Source: Monoglobus pectinilyticus (GTDB taxonomy: Bacteria > Bacillota > Clostridia > Monoglobales > Monoglobaceae). Taken from it: a stretch of 64,000 bases of DNA. The notes beneath the pieces are model-generated. The model was not told the origin of the DNA and did no database searches. It worked only from the letters and a program-made list of their open reading frames with translations. Of the stretch, positions 53,922 through 63,258 are shown piece by piece; the stretch's first letter is position 1, and the number at the start of each line of letters is the position of its first letter. The position numbers and the translations under genes were made by a program. The DNA is taken from contig NZ_CP020991.1 of NCBI RefSeq assembly GCF_002874775.1, positions 248,001-312,000 on the forward strand. Direction: 5' to 3'.

Positions 53922-56288
53922 TTATGCTTCAGGCTCTTCATTAACATCTTCAGATGCCTTCTTCTCAGAATCTTCGCTAACTTCTGCAGAATCAAGAATG
54001 TCTCCTAATGTAAAGCTTGTTTCCTCAATATAAGAATTAGGTAAAACTTCTTCATTTGAATCACTGTCAGCAGTTACATCAGATGCTGAATCGGTCATAA
54101 GAGCTTTCATTGAAAGACCAATCTGCTTTGTATCGTCATTAATTTCAACGATTTCACAATCCACAACATCACCAATAGCCAACACATCTGAAGGTTTGTT
54201 GATTCTTTCATTTGAAATCTGAGAAATATGAATCAGACCATCTACATATTCAGCCACTTCAGCAAAAGCACCAAATGGAAGAATTCTAACAATCTTAGCC
54301 TGAATCTTATCTCCTACATGCAGATCCTTAACAGCTTTAACCCAAGGGCTGTCTTCTTCCTTCTTGTATCCTAAAGAAACTTTACCCTTATCTTTGTCAA
54401 GATCCTTAATATAAACTTCAAGCTCCTGTCCAACACTAACTATTTCAGACGGGTGTTTAATTCTATTCCAAGATAACTCTGAAATATGAACCAAACCATC
54501 AACGCCGCCAATATCTACAAAAGCACCGAAAGGTGTAATAGACTTTACAATACCGGTATATTTTTTGCCAATCTCAGCATCTTTCCAAAATTCAGCAGCT
54601 TTTTGCTCTTTGAGCTCTCTAACAAGAGAAATTCTGTTTTTATCTTTATCAAGTTCTTTAATATATACTTCAATTTCATCTCCAACTTTAACAACCTCAG
54701 AAGGATGAGAAATACGAATCGGAGAAAGTTCAGAAATATGAATTAATCCGTCAACACCACCCAAATCAATAAAAGCTCCAAACGATGTTAAAGACTTAAC
54801 TATACCCTTATATTGTTTGCCTTCTTCTGCAGTTGCCCAAAATTCAGCAGACGCTTTATCGGCAGCTTCTTTTGCAACTGTCTTAATAGAGCCGACAACT
54901 CTCTGTCTTCCTCTTCTGTCAGTATCCATCTTAATAATTCTAAACTTCTGCTCTGTATTTAATAAAACGCCTAAGTCTGAAAGATAGTTCAATGCACATT
55001 CAGAAGCTGGTATAAATACACGAACTCCTTTTGCAATTGTAACAACACCGCCTCTAACCAACTCAACAACACGTCCTGAAAGCACTTCGTTGTTTTCAAA
55101 AGCAGCTTTAAGTTCTTCCATACCTTTAACAGCGTCAATTTTCTTTTTAGAAAGAGTAACGACACCATCTCTGTCGCTGACATGGACAATATAAACGTCA
55201 ACCTCTTCACCAATCTTTACCAAATCATTAATATTATCATTAGGGTCATTAGTTAGTTCATCAAAAGGAATCACTCCGTCATACTTGCTTCCAATATCAA
55301 CTTGAACCTCAGTTGGTGTGATACCGATTACAACGCCCTTTACTACCTCACCTGATTTCAGAGGCTTTAATGTTTCCTCTAGTGCCTCTGCAAAATTCAT
55401 TTCATTTTCCGCCATGGTTAAATAGACCTCCTTGATTACCGACTCGGGAGTAGATGCTCCGGCGGTAATACCTACTTTCATTTTTTTGTTTAATAAATTA
55501 TTATATTGTTTTTTTATTATTTTACTATTTTCAACATGAACAGTGTTTTCACATAATTCCTTACAAACTTCATAAAGTTTTAAAGTATTAGAACTGTTTT
55601 TACCTCCTACAACAAACATCATATCTACTCTAGCTGCCAACTCAGCTGCCGATTTTTGTCTTTCAGAGGTTGCACTACATATTGTATCAAAAAAATCGGC
55701 ATTTGTAAAATGTTTTTTTAAAATTTCTTCAACTTTTTTAAATAATTGCCTTCTTATGGTAGTTTGCGCAACAACGGATATTGGAATATCCTTCAATTTT
55801 AACAGCATATCGTTTATATCATTCTCATCTGATATAATTATAGCTGAATTATTACACCACCCATTTATGCCAATAACTTCAGGATGTTCAGGATTACCTA
55901 CAATAACTATTGTTCTGCCTTTATTTATGTATTCATCCAAAACAATCTTATGGATTTTTTTTACAAAAGGACAAGTAGCGTCAATCAATTTTATATTATT
56001 TTTTTTAAAATATTCTATATCTGATTTTGGTACGCCATGAGCTCTTATAATCACTCTTGAACCAAATGGAGCGTCACAAGGTTTTTCTATCGCTGATATA
56101 CCCTTTTTTGCAAGGTCGTTTGTAACATCTGTATTATGGATCAGCATTCCATAGGTATATATTAAAGAATCATCCGCTAAATTGTTTTGACTTAGCTTAT
56201 CTTTTTCACTTATACAATCATAAGCTATTTTGACAGCTCTATCAACGCCAAAACAAAAACCGGCATTTTTAGCTATTTCTATTTTCAT
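53922..56288 (-). CDS. Bifunctional IspH (HMBPP reductase) - ribosomal protein S1 fusion
   Basis: A 788-residue fusion known from clostridia. Residues 1-285 are IspH, the Fe-S enzyme of the last MEP-pathway step making IPP and DMAPP, with Cys ligands in AGFCFGV (C12), DATCPFV and ICSATSER, and the TAGASTPE loop. Residues about 315-720 carry five S1 RNA-binding repeats (YKGIVKSLTSFGAFIDLGG, YTGIVKSITPFGAFVDIGG and others). A short acidic tail follows. Weak ribosome site. It is the last gene of the run zinc ribbon, CbiJ-like, cmk, plsC; cmk-rpsA linkage is classical. One protein supplies both isoprenoid synthesis and translation initiation. Confidence 0.95.
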   Translation of the reverse strand: MKIEIAKNAGFCFGVDRAVKIAYDCISEKDKLSQNNLADDSLIYTYGMLIHNTDVTNDLAKKGISAIEKPCDAPFGSRVIIRAHGVPKSDIEYFKKNNIKLIDATCPFVKKIHKIVLDEYINKGRTIVIVGNPEHPEVIGINGWCNNSAIIISDENDINDMLLKLKDIPISVVAQTTIRRQLFKKVEEILKKHFTNADFFDTICSATSERQKSAAELAARVDMMFVVGGKNSSNTLKLYEVCKELCENTVHVENSKIIKKQYNNLLNKKMKVGITAGASTPESVIKEVYLTMAENEMNFAEALEETLKPLKSGEVVKGVVIGITPTEVQVDIGSKYDGVIPFDELTNDPNDNINDLVKIGEEVDVYIVHVSDRDGVVTLSKKKIDAVKGMEELKAAFENNEVLSGRVVELVRGGVVTIAKGVRVFIPASECALNYLSDLGVLLNTEQKFRIIKMDTDRRGRQRVVGSIKTVAKEAADKASAEFWATAEEGKQYKGIVKSLTSFGAFIDLGGVDGLIHISELSPIRISHPSEVVKVGDEIEVYIKELDKDKNRISLVRELKEQKAAEFWKDAEIGKKYTGIVKSITPFGAFVDIGGVDGLVHISELSWNRIKHPSEIVSVGQELEVYIKDLDKDKGKVSLGYKKEEDSPWVKAVKDLHVGDKIQAKIVRILPFGAFAEVAEYVDGLIHISQISNERINKPSDVLAIGDVVDCEIVEINDDTKQIGLSMKALMTDSASDVTADSDSNEEVLPNSYIEETSFTLGDILDSAEVSEDSEKKASEDVNEEPEA

Positions 56289-56324
56289 ATTATATTATCT
56301 CACTATATCTTTTTATAATATACA

Positions 56325-56933
56325 TCATATCTGATTATTTAAAGGAATGTTAGACAGCTCAGATATTTTTGGCATAAGGAGCTTGTCTGTTATCTCCTGA
56401 AGCTCAGCTGAATTTAATTTCTCATCAAAATATGATGTCAACTCTATTGGCTTCCCTATCCGCACAATTAATTTACCAAAAGGTTTATACTCGCCTTCAA
56501 TACCAATCGGCAAAATATTTGCCCGCGCCTTAACAGCAACCAGGGCAGCGCCCATTTTTCCTTTTCTTAAACGGTCTTTATGCGACCTTCCTCCTTCTGG
56601 GAAGATAGCTATATGCTTGCCGTCAGCAACAAGACTTATAGCAGTTCTCAGAGCTCCAAAATCTGATTTTCCGCGTTTTATAGGAAATGCTCCGAGAGCA
56701 GTAATAAGCTTTCCGAAAATTTTATTTTTGAATAATTCTTCTTTAGCCATAAATCCTATTTCAAAGGAAAATGCGGTTCCAACAAGCGGAGGATCAAGAT
56801 TGCTTTTATGGTTAGCGCATATTATAAATCTCTCATCAACACTTGGAATATTTTCCTTTCCAACGAACTTTACTCTAAAAAAAACTTTAAAAAATGCATT
56901 AACGACAAATCTGCCAAATTTATATAATGTCAT
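56325..56933 (-). CDS. plsC: 1-acyl-sn-glycerol-3-phosphate acyltransferase
   Basis: About 202 residues. It makes phosphatidic acid from lysophosphatidic acid at the membrane. The HX4D motif is NHKSNLD (His42-Asp47) and the glycerol-phosphate motif is FPEGGRS near 113; a PIGIEG motif follows. The start is ATG 56933, seven bases after AGGAG; it overlaps the end of cmk by 14 bases. It lies in the cmk-plsC-ispH/rpsA operon found in many Clostridia. Confidence 0.92.
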   Translation of the reverse strand: MTLYKFGRFVVNAFFKVFFRVKFVGKENIPSVDERFIICANHKSNLDPPLVGTAFSFEIGFMAKEELFKNKIFGKLITALGAFPIKRGKSDFGALRTAISLVADGKHIAIFPEGGRSHKDRLRKGKMGAALVAVKARANILPIGIEGEYKPFGKLIVRIGKPIELTSYFDEKLNSAELQEITDKLLMPKISELSNIPLNNQI

Positions 56934-57591
56934 TGCATTTCTCCTCAACTAAAGATAAAATTTTATTTATTACTTCATCTATTGACATGTTAGTAGTGTC
57001 TAATAAAACGGCATCATCTGCCTGTTTTAACGGAGCGAAATCTCTTTCACTGTCATTTTTATCACGAAATAAAATTTCTTCTCTGACTGATTCAAAATTT
57101 GTTTCAGCCTTTTTTTCTATAAGTTCCTTATATCTTCGTCTCGCCCTTTCGTCAACATCAGCGGTTAAAAATATTTTCAGTTCCGCGTTTGGAAGAACAT
57201 AAGTACCAATATCTCTGCCATCCATAACTACGCTGGATTTTTCAGCTAATTTACGTTGAATATCAACAAGTTTAAGTCTGACAGAAGGTATTGTTGCAAC
57301 ATTTGAAGCAGCAATCGAAACTTCAGGTTTTCTTATTTCTTTTGTAACGTCTTTTCCGTTTAAGAAAAATTTCTGTCCATGTTCGTCATTTTTTATTTCT
57401 ATAGATATATTATTAATTATTCTCTGAAGTTCAGTTTCGCTCCTAGTATCCAATCCGGCCTTTATTGCAGCAAGACCAACGCTTCTATACATAGCGCCTG
57501 TATCAATATAAATATAATTTAACATTTTAGCAACAGACTTAGAAATTGTGCTCTTACCCGCACCGGCAGGTCCATCAATAGCAATTTTCAT
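56920..57591 (-). CDS. cmk: Cytidylate kinase
   Basis: A 223-residue (d)CMP kinase of normal length. Walker A is GPAGAGKST (7-15); IDTGAMYRSVGL binds the nucleotide; DGRDIGTYVLP and ARRRYKELIEK are the NMP-binding and lid segments. It phosphorylates CMP and dCMP. AGAGGT precedes the ATG. It overlaps plsC and is followed by ispH-rpsA, the classical linkage. Confidence 0.96.
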   Translation of the reverse strand: MKIAIDGPAGAGKSTISKSVAKMLNYIYIDTGAMYRSVGLAAIKAGLDTRSETELQRIINNISIEIKNDEHGQKFFLNGKDVTKEIRKPEVSIAASNVATIPSVRLKLVDIQRKLAEKSSVVMDGRDIGTYVLPNAELKIFLTADVDERARRRYKELIEKKAETNFESVREEILFRDKNDSERDFAPLKQADDAVLLDTTNMSIDEVINKILSLVEEKCNDII

Positions 57592-57614
57592 TTTTACCTC
57601 TTAATTAAAACATT

Positions 57615-58493
57615 TTATTTCTGATGCTCAGAACTATCTGATAGAGCATCAGATTTATTTAATAATTGACCTTTATTTATATTTTCTTTATACTCATAAT
57701 CACTAATATTTTCTTCTGAATCTAAAACAAACAATTCTTTTAAAATGGAGCTGAATTCATCTAGATTATCATAAATATACTTATAGTCATAACCTGAATT
57801 CTGAGTAAAAATAACATTTACACCAAGTTCTGATGCAGCTTTTAATTTATCAAGTATATCAAAAGAACTATCAGTTATTAAAAGTTTAGCTTCAAGCTTT
57901 TTCAGAACGCCTTTCATTCCATCAAAACTGCTTATATCATCAAAATCCTTTACATTCAATAATGGAATTCCAAACTCAAGAGCCAACTCAATATCAAAAT
58001 CAAAACCCGATGAAATTGGAACATACAAAGAATTTCTATCAAAAACCAAATCAGATATAGCTTTAACATTATATGGTTTTGAAAAAAATACTATATTACC
58101 GACAGTGTTATTTATCTTTGATGCAACACTTTCATAAGAATAATCAACATCACATTTTATATTAACTCTTTTCAAGTTAGAGCGTTCAAAAGGCAGTGTT
58201 GGTGGAATCAATTTAATCAATGGCAGTTTTAAATCCTCAGCGACATTTAATGCAACCAAAGACTCATCACTTTTGGGCGCATTAATTATGTCAACAACAC
58301 AATTTATATTATTTTTATCAATAATACGGCAGAGACTCCTATAGCTCATTTTCCCAACAACCGCATTACCTTTCCCCAAAAAACCTGCATTTGAGAAAGA
58401 TGAAAAATGAAATAAATAATTTGCATCCAATTTATCGAGAATGCGCGATGTTTCTCTTGCCAAATTACCACCGTCAGAGATTATAAGAAGCAT
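57615..58493 (-). CDS. Uncharacterised protein with precorrin-6A reductase (CobK/CbiJ)-like fold
   Basis: A 292-residue cytoplasmic protein. The start MLLIISDGGNLARETSRIL and segments GKMSYRSLCRIIDKNNINCVVDIINAPKSDESLVALNVAEDLKLPLIKL follow the pattern of CobK/CbiJ (G-rich loop, then hinge, then IDAtHPfA-like strand with INAPKS in place of THPFA). There is no other cobalamin-synthesis gene nearby, so the enzyme role is doubtful and it may be a repurposed reductase-like protein. The C-terminal 60 residues are Asp/Asn/Glu-rich. It starts two bases after the zinc-ribbon gene's stop and precedes cmk. Confidence 0.5.
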   Translation of the reverse strand: MLLIISDGGNLARETSRILDKLDANYLFHFSSFSNAGFLGKGNAVVGKMSYRSLCRIIDKNNINCVVDIINAPKSDESLVALNVAEDLKLPLIKLIPPTLPFERSNLKRVNIKCDVDYSYESVASKINNTVGNIVFFSKPYNVKAISDLVFDRNSLYVPISSGFDFDIELALEFGIPLLNVKDFDDISSFDGMKGVLKKLEAKLLITDSSFDILDKLKAASELGVNVIFTQNSGYDYKYIYDNLDEFSSILKELFVLDSEENISDYEYKENINKGQLLNKSDALSDSSEHQK

Positions 58494-58495
58494 GA

Positions 58496-58987
58496 TTATT
58501 CTCCTGTTTTAGAATCGCTTTTATGCGCGTCATTGTCCACATGTTTATCAGGCTCATCATCAACAGGTTCAGAGCTGGACGGCGAGTAGTATTTATGTGT
58601 ATCTCCATAAAACTCAGCATCTACATCCTCCGAAAGTTTTTCACCGCAATAAGGACAGTAAGAACAGTGATCTTTAACGCCCTTGCCGCATTTTGGACAT
58701 TTAACAATTGCTTTATAACCGCCTAATTGATCGTCAAGTTCTTCAAGCATATCATTTAATTTATCAATTTCAGCACATTTATCTTTAACATTTTCATCAA
58801 GCGGTGTATGATTTTTATAGCTGATATATACTGCTTCACCAATCTGAGAATACAAATTTTTAATTGAATTACTAAGATCAAACATCGAATATTTTAACTT
58901 TGAATATTCAACAACTTCGCCGGACTTTTTAACCACAGTCTGCGCGGCAGACCCAACAGCACTCATTACATTTTCTAAAAAATCCAT
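58496..58987 (-). CDS. Zinc-ribbon domain protein
   Basis: A 163-residue protein. Residues 1-90 are helical (SGEVVEYSKLKYSMFDLSNSIKNLYSQIGE) and probably coiled coil. A zinc ribbon of CPKCGKG...CPYCGEK type lies at 97-116, followed by an acidic disordered tail of about 45 residues. Such zinc-ribbon proteins are common in Firmicutes and have no defined role. It starts at ATG 58987 behind AAAGGAG and is tightly followed by the CbiJ-like gene. Confidence 0.75.
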   Translation of the reverse strand: MDFLENVMSAVGSAAQTVVKKSGEVVEYSKLKYSMFDLSNSIKNLYSQIGEAVYISYKNHTPLDENVKDKCAEIDKLNDMLEELDDQLGGYKAIVKCPKCGKGVKDHCSYCPYCGEKLSEDVDAEFYGDTHKYYSPSSSEPVDDEPDKHVDNDAHKSDSKTGE

Positions 58988-59016
58988 AAAAACAACTCCT
59001 TTATTAATATTTCAAT

Positions 59017-59042
59017 AAAGTATTCCCCAAAAAGAATACTTT
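59017..59042 (-). terminator. Terminator of ychF
   Basis: A 9-bp stem (59017-59025 and 59034-59042, AAAGTATTC/GAATACTTT) directly after the ychF stop at 59048; the minus-strand tail TTATTG is modest. Confidence 0.6.
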
Positions 59043-59047
59043 TAATA

Positions 59048-60142
59048 TTACACATTAAATCTGAATAAAACAATATCTCCATCTTTCATTACATATTCTT
59101 TTCCTTCAGACCTCACTAAGCCCTTTTCCTTAGCGGCACTCATACTGCCGCAATTCATTAAATCATCAAAATGCACTACCTCAGCACGGATAAAACCGCG
59201 TTCAAAATCAGTGTGAATTTTTCCTGCTGCCTGCGGAGCTTTTGTTCCCTCTTTTATGGTCCATGCCCTTACTTCCGGCTTTCCTGCAGTAAGATAACTA
59301 ATAAGTCCCAAAAGTTTATAACTCGCCTTTATTAATTTATCAAGTCCTGATTCAGCGGCACTAAGCTCATCCAAGAACATTTGCTTTTCATCCTTTTCAA
59401 GCCCAGCAATTTCTTCTTCTATCTTTGCTGAAATAACCATTACCTCAGCTTTATCAGATTTAGCATACTCTTTTATCTTATTAACAAATACATTAGTATC
59501 CTCATTTGCATAATCATCCTCAGCAACATTAGCAGCGTAAATTACTGGTTTCATCGTGAGCAGTGCGACATCTTCAAGCATATCTAACTCATCATCAGTC
59601 ATATCCATAGAACGAGCTGTTTTACCACTTTCTAAATGCGCCTTTAATCTTTCATAAAAATCCTGATATGCAAGATACTTTTTCTCTCCGCCTCTTATAG
59701 ACTTCATTATCTTGTCAATTCTTCTGTCAAGAATTTCTAAATCTGACATTATCAGTTCATAATTAATCGTCTCTATATCACGCACAGGATCCACACTTCC
59801 GTCAACATGTACAATATTACCATCTTCGAAAGCTCTGACAACATGAACAATAGCGTCAACCTCACGGATATTGGATAAAAACTTGTTCCCCAAACCTTCA
59901 CCTTTGCTTGCACCTTTTACCAGTCCAGCAATATCAACAAATTCTATAACTGCATAAGTTGTTTTATCCGGATCATACATTTCAACCAACTTATCTATTC
60001 TCTCGTCAGGTACAAGAACTGTGCCGACATTTGGTTCTATAGTACAAAACGGATAATTTGCTGATTCTGCTCCTGCTTGTGTAATTGCATTAAATAGTGT
60101 GCTCTTACCAACGTTTGGTAATCCGACAATTCCAAGTTTCAT
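59048..60142 (-). CDS. ychF: Redox-regulated ATPase YchF
   Basis: A 364-residue Obg-family P-loop ATPase of normal YchF length. P-loop GLPNVGKST (7-15), [17 protein letters not shown] near 70, NVAEDD in place of the NKxD GTP motif (the reason YchF prefers ATP), and a C-terminal TGS domain ([22 protein letters not shown]). It binds ribosomes and is linked to oxidative stress. AGAGGATATACAG precedes the ATG. It is separated from glmM by 54 bases. Confidence 0.96.
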   Translation of the reverse strand: MKLGIVGLPNVGKSTLFNAITQAGAESANYPFCTIEPNVGTVLVPDERIDKLVEMYDPDKTTYAVIEFVDIAGLVKGASKGEGLGNKFLSNIREVDAIVHVVRAFEDGNIVHVDGSVDPVRDIETINYELIMSDLEILDRRIDKIMKSIRGGEKKYLAYQDFYERLKAHLESGKTARSMDMTDDELDMLEDVALLTMKPVIYAANVAEDDYANEDTNVFVNKIKEYAKSDKAEVMVISAKIEEEIAGLEKDEKQMFLDELSAAESGLDKLIKASYKLLGLISYLTAGKPEVRAWTIKEGTKAPQAAGKIHTDFERGFIRAEVVHFDDLMNCGSMSAAKEKGLVRSEGKEYVMKDGDIVLFRFNV

Positions 60143-60196
60143 CTGTATATCCTCTCTTTATGTGAAATTTCAAATCTATATGTATTATTAGACGTT

Positions 60197-61558
60197 TTAA
60201 TTTAACTTAGCTTCAAAAAGATTAGCCAATTCTCTTGCTCTTTTTTCAATCAAATTCTCATCTTTTCCTTCTATCATTACTCTTACAAGAGGCTCCGTAC
60301 CGGACGGTCTTATAAGGACTCTCCCGGTATCTTTAAACTCACTTTCAAGTGCTTCTATTGCTTGTTTAATCTCAGGAAACTTCATATAATTCTCTTCATT
60401 TTTAAGTTCATTTTTAACACTTGCATTTATTAAAACCTGAGGATAAACCTGCATAGCAGATGCTAATTCAGACAAACGTTTACCTGAATGCTTTAAAACA
60501 GAAACCAGTTGTATTCCTGTTACAAGTCCATCACCTGTAGTATTATGTTCAAGCAGTATAACATGACCCGACTGTTCTCCGCCAATCAAATGGTTATTTT
60601 TTAGCATTTCTTCAAGAACATATCGGTCTCCAACCTTAGTTCTTTTAATGTTAATTCCGTTTTCTTCACCCATAACAAAAAATCCTAGATTGCTCATTAC
60701 AGTTGCAACAATTGTATTATCAGGTAATTTACCGTTTTTCTTCATATCAAGACCTATGACGGTCATAATTTTGTCTCCGTCAACTATATGACCGTTTTCG
60801 TCTACAGCTAAAACTCTGTCAGCGTCACCATCAAAGGCCAACCCTACATAAGCCCCGCATTCAGTAACAAAGGCAGCCAAATTTTCAAGATGTGTTGAAC
60901 CGCAATTTTCATTTATGTTTATGCCATTTGGTGAATCATTAATAACGCAAACTTCTGCGCCAAGTTCTTCAAGTGCTTTTTTAGCTGTAACTGAAGAAGC
61001 ACCGTTTGCACAGTCTATAGCAATTTTTATTCCATCAAAAACAGTGTCACAAGTTGTTTCTGCAAATTTGATATATTTATCAACTAAAGAATCATCGATA
61101 GTAATATGTCCGATATTCTTGCCTATCGGCGACTCAATTTTTTCAGAATTATCAAGAATAATTGATTCTATTCTATTTTCAATTTCATCGCTGAGTTTAT
61201 ATCCGGAACCGCTGAAATATTTAATTCCATTATGTTCAAAAGGATTATGCGATGCGGATATCATAACTCCTGCGTCAAAACCTTCACTTCTAACAAGATG
61301 GGCAATAGCTGGAGTTGGAATAACTCCGGCAAGAACGGCTTCAGCACCAACACTGCATATACCTGCAACTAAGGCGGACTCTAAAATTCCACCTGATATT
61401 CTGGTATCCTTACCGACTAATATTCTAGGTTTATCACCGCAAGTTTCAGTCAAAACATAAGCACCGGCTTTACCGATTTTAAAAGCTAACTCAGGCGTTA
61501 ACTCTCCGTCTTTGTTAGCAACTCCTCTTACACCATCAGTTCCAAATAATCTACCCAT
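60197..61558 (-). CDS. glmM: Phosphoglucosamine mutase
   Basis: A 453-residue GlmM interconverting glucosamine-6- and -1-phosphate for UDP-GlcNAc synthesis. MGRLFGTDGVRG at the start, the phosphoserine loop ISASHNPFEHNG (Ser103), metal loop DGDADR and the sugar loop GGEQSGH identify it. The start is ATG 61558 behind TGGAGGATAG, not the longer in-frame ATG 42 bases upstream. It has its own perfect promoter and lies near cdaR, as is usual. Confidence 0.97.
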   Translation of the reverse strand: MGRLFGTDGVRGVANKDGELTPELAFKIGKAGAYVLTETCGDKPRILVGKDTRISGGILESALVAGICSVGAEAVLAGVIPTPAIAHLVRSEGFDAGVMISASHNPFEHNGIKYFSGSGYKLSDEIENRIESIILDNSEKIESPIGKNIGHITIDDSLVDKYIKFAETTCDTVFDGIKIAIDCANGASSVTAKKALEELGAEVCVINDSPNGININENCGSTHLENLAAFVTECGAYVGLAFDGDADRVLAVDENGHIVDGDKIMTVIGLDMKKNGKLPDNTIVATVMSNLGFFVMGEENGINIKRTKVGDRYVLEEMLKNNHLIGGEQSGHVILLEHNTTGDGLVTGIQLVSVLKHSGKRLSELASAMQVYPQVLINASVKNELKNEENYMKFPEIKQAIEALESEFKDTGRVLIRPSGTEPLVRVMIEGKDENLIEKRARELANLFEAKLN

Positions 61559-61625
61559 AACTATCCTCCAAAATATCAAATGCTTACTTAACATAAACAA
61601 AATGTATACAATAATTTCTTTAATT

Positions 61626-61654
61626 ATTATACGCTAATGCAACAAATTTGTCAA
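61626..61654 (-). promoter_or_regulatory. Perfect consensus sigma-A promoter of glmM
   Basis: On the minus strand TTGACA (61654-61649), a 17-bp spacer, TATAAT (61631-61626), about 70 bases before the start codon. Confidence 0.8.
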
Positions 61655-61677
61655 ACAATATTAAAAGTTTTCAGCCA

Positions 61678-63258
61678 TCAATACCCGGTATTGCAGCTCT
61701 CAATTGCAGCTAAAGCAACTCGTATTCCATCCAATGCAGCGCTTATAATACCGCCCGCATATCCTGCGCCTTCCCCTGCCGGATACAATCCTTGAATACC
61801 AACAGACTCAAAATTACTATCCCTGGCAATCTTAACCGGCGCAGAAGTTCTCATTTCCACTCCGGTCATAATAGCTCCTCCTGATGCAAAACCTTTTATC
61901 TTATTATCAAAATATCTCAGTCCTTCACTTAATGTGACAGATATGAATTTAGGAAGGCATGAACGCAAATCTGATAATACTGTTTTACCAGTAAAACTAG
62001 GATTTACACTTTCCAGCTGACTGCTTTTTTTACCGGTCAAAAAATCTTTCGCAAGCTGCACCGGAGCCGAAAAATCACTGCCGCCTAATTTGAAAGCCAT
62101 CGATTCGTATTTACGCTGAAATTCTATCCCAGCTAAAGGTGAGTTAGTTTCAAAGTCCTCAGGTCTTACTGAAACCACCAACGCGCTATTAGCATTTTCG
62201 GCATCTCTTTTATAATCGCTCATTCCGTTCACAACAAGTCTTTCATCTTCGGAAGAAGCATTAACAACATATCCACCGGGACACATACAGAACGAATAAC
62301 AGCTTCTGTCTTTTCCATTATATACCAGCTTATAATCGGCCAGAGGCAATGACTTCCATTCTACTCCATATTGACTTCGACTTATAAATTCTTGCTTATG
62401 TTCAATTCTTACTCCGGCGGCAAACGGTTTTGCTTCGATTTTTACTCCTGCTTTATAAAGCATTTCATAGGTATCCCGGCTGCTGTGACCAATACTTAAA
62501 AACAACTTGTCACATTCGATGACTTTATCATTATTTAATTCAATTTCTGAAACTTTTCCGTTACGCATTTTTAATGAGGTTAAAGTTGTATTAAATTGAA
62601 TTTCACATCCATTATCCAACAAATATTTTCTCATATTTATAAGCACGTTTCTAAGCTTATCAGTTCCAATATGTGGTTTTGACTTATATAAAATATCGTT
62701 AGGGGCACCGAACCGCACAAAAGTTTTTAAAATAAATCTCTGTCTCTTGTCTTTAATACCTGTATTGAGTTTACCGTCCGAAAAGGTTCCTGCTCCGCCC
62801 TCACCGAACTGCACATTTGATTCCGTATTCAATTTTCCCGAATTCCAAAATTCCTCAACAGACTTAACTCTTTCTTCAACCATGCCGCCGCGTTCAATTA
62901 TAAGCGGTGGATTTCCGGATAATGTCAATATATACGCAGTGAACAGACCGCATGGTCCCATACCAACGACAACCGGACGTTTTTTAAACATTTTTTTACT
63001 TTCAACTTTTATTTCATCATTTTGAGATATTATTTGCAAATTGCTATTTGGTAATATCTTTGCACCATTATTTACTTCCGCTGCCACCGAGTAAATATAT
63101 TTTATTGATTTTTTGTGCCTGGCGTCAATTGATTGACGGTATATATAAAAATTATCTGCATAAATGCATTGCTGCCGCACAAATTCCTGAGCGGCAAGCA
63201 AAACATCTTCAATTTTATGGTTAACAGGCATCTTTATATTATTAATTACTATTTGCAC
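61678..63258 (-). CDS. FAD-dependent dehydrogenase (COG2509-type)
   Basis: A 526-residue flavoprotein of the uncharacterised FAD-dependent dehydrogenase family. The FAD loop GMGPCGLFTAYILTLSG lies near residue 98, with VVVGMG before it, then NVQFGEGGAGTFSDGKLNTG, and the C-terminal FAD motif GLYPAGEGAGYAGGIISAALDG. It begins with GTG 63258, overlapping the cdaR end by 17 bases, with GGAGG nine bases upstream. Gene order cdaR, FAD protein, glmM is common in clostridia; the substrate is unknown. Confidence 0.88.
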   Translation of the reverse strand: MQIVINNIKMPVNHKIEDVLLAAQEFVRQQCIYADNFYIYRQSIDARHKKSIKYIYSVAAEVNNGAKILPNSNLQIISQNDEIKVESKKMFKKRPVVVGMGPCGLFTAYILTLSGNPPLIIERGGMVEERVKSVEEFWNSGKLNTESNVQFGEGGAGTFSDGKLNTGIKDKRQRFILKTFVRFGAPNDILYKSKPHIGTDKLRNVLINMRKYLLDNGCEIQFNTTLTSLKMRNGKVSEIELNNDKVIECDKLFLSIGHSSRDTYEMLYKAGVKIEAKPFAAGVRIEHKQEFISRSQYGVEWKSLPLADYKLVYNGKDRSCYSFCMCPGGYVVNASSEDERLVVNGMSDYKRDAENANSALVVSVRPEDFETNSPLAGIEFQRKYESMAFKLGGSDFSAPVQLAKDFLTGKKSSQLESVNPSFTGKTVLSDLRSCLPKFISVTLSEGLRYFDNKIKGFASGGAIMTGVEMRTSAPVKIARDSNFESVGIQGLYPAGEGAGYAGGIISAALDGIRVALAAIESCNTGY

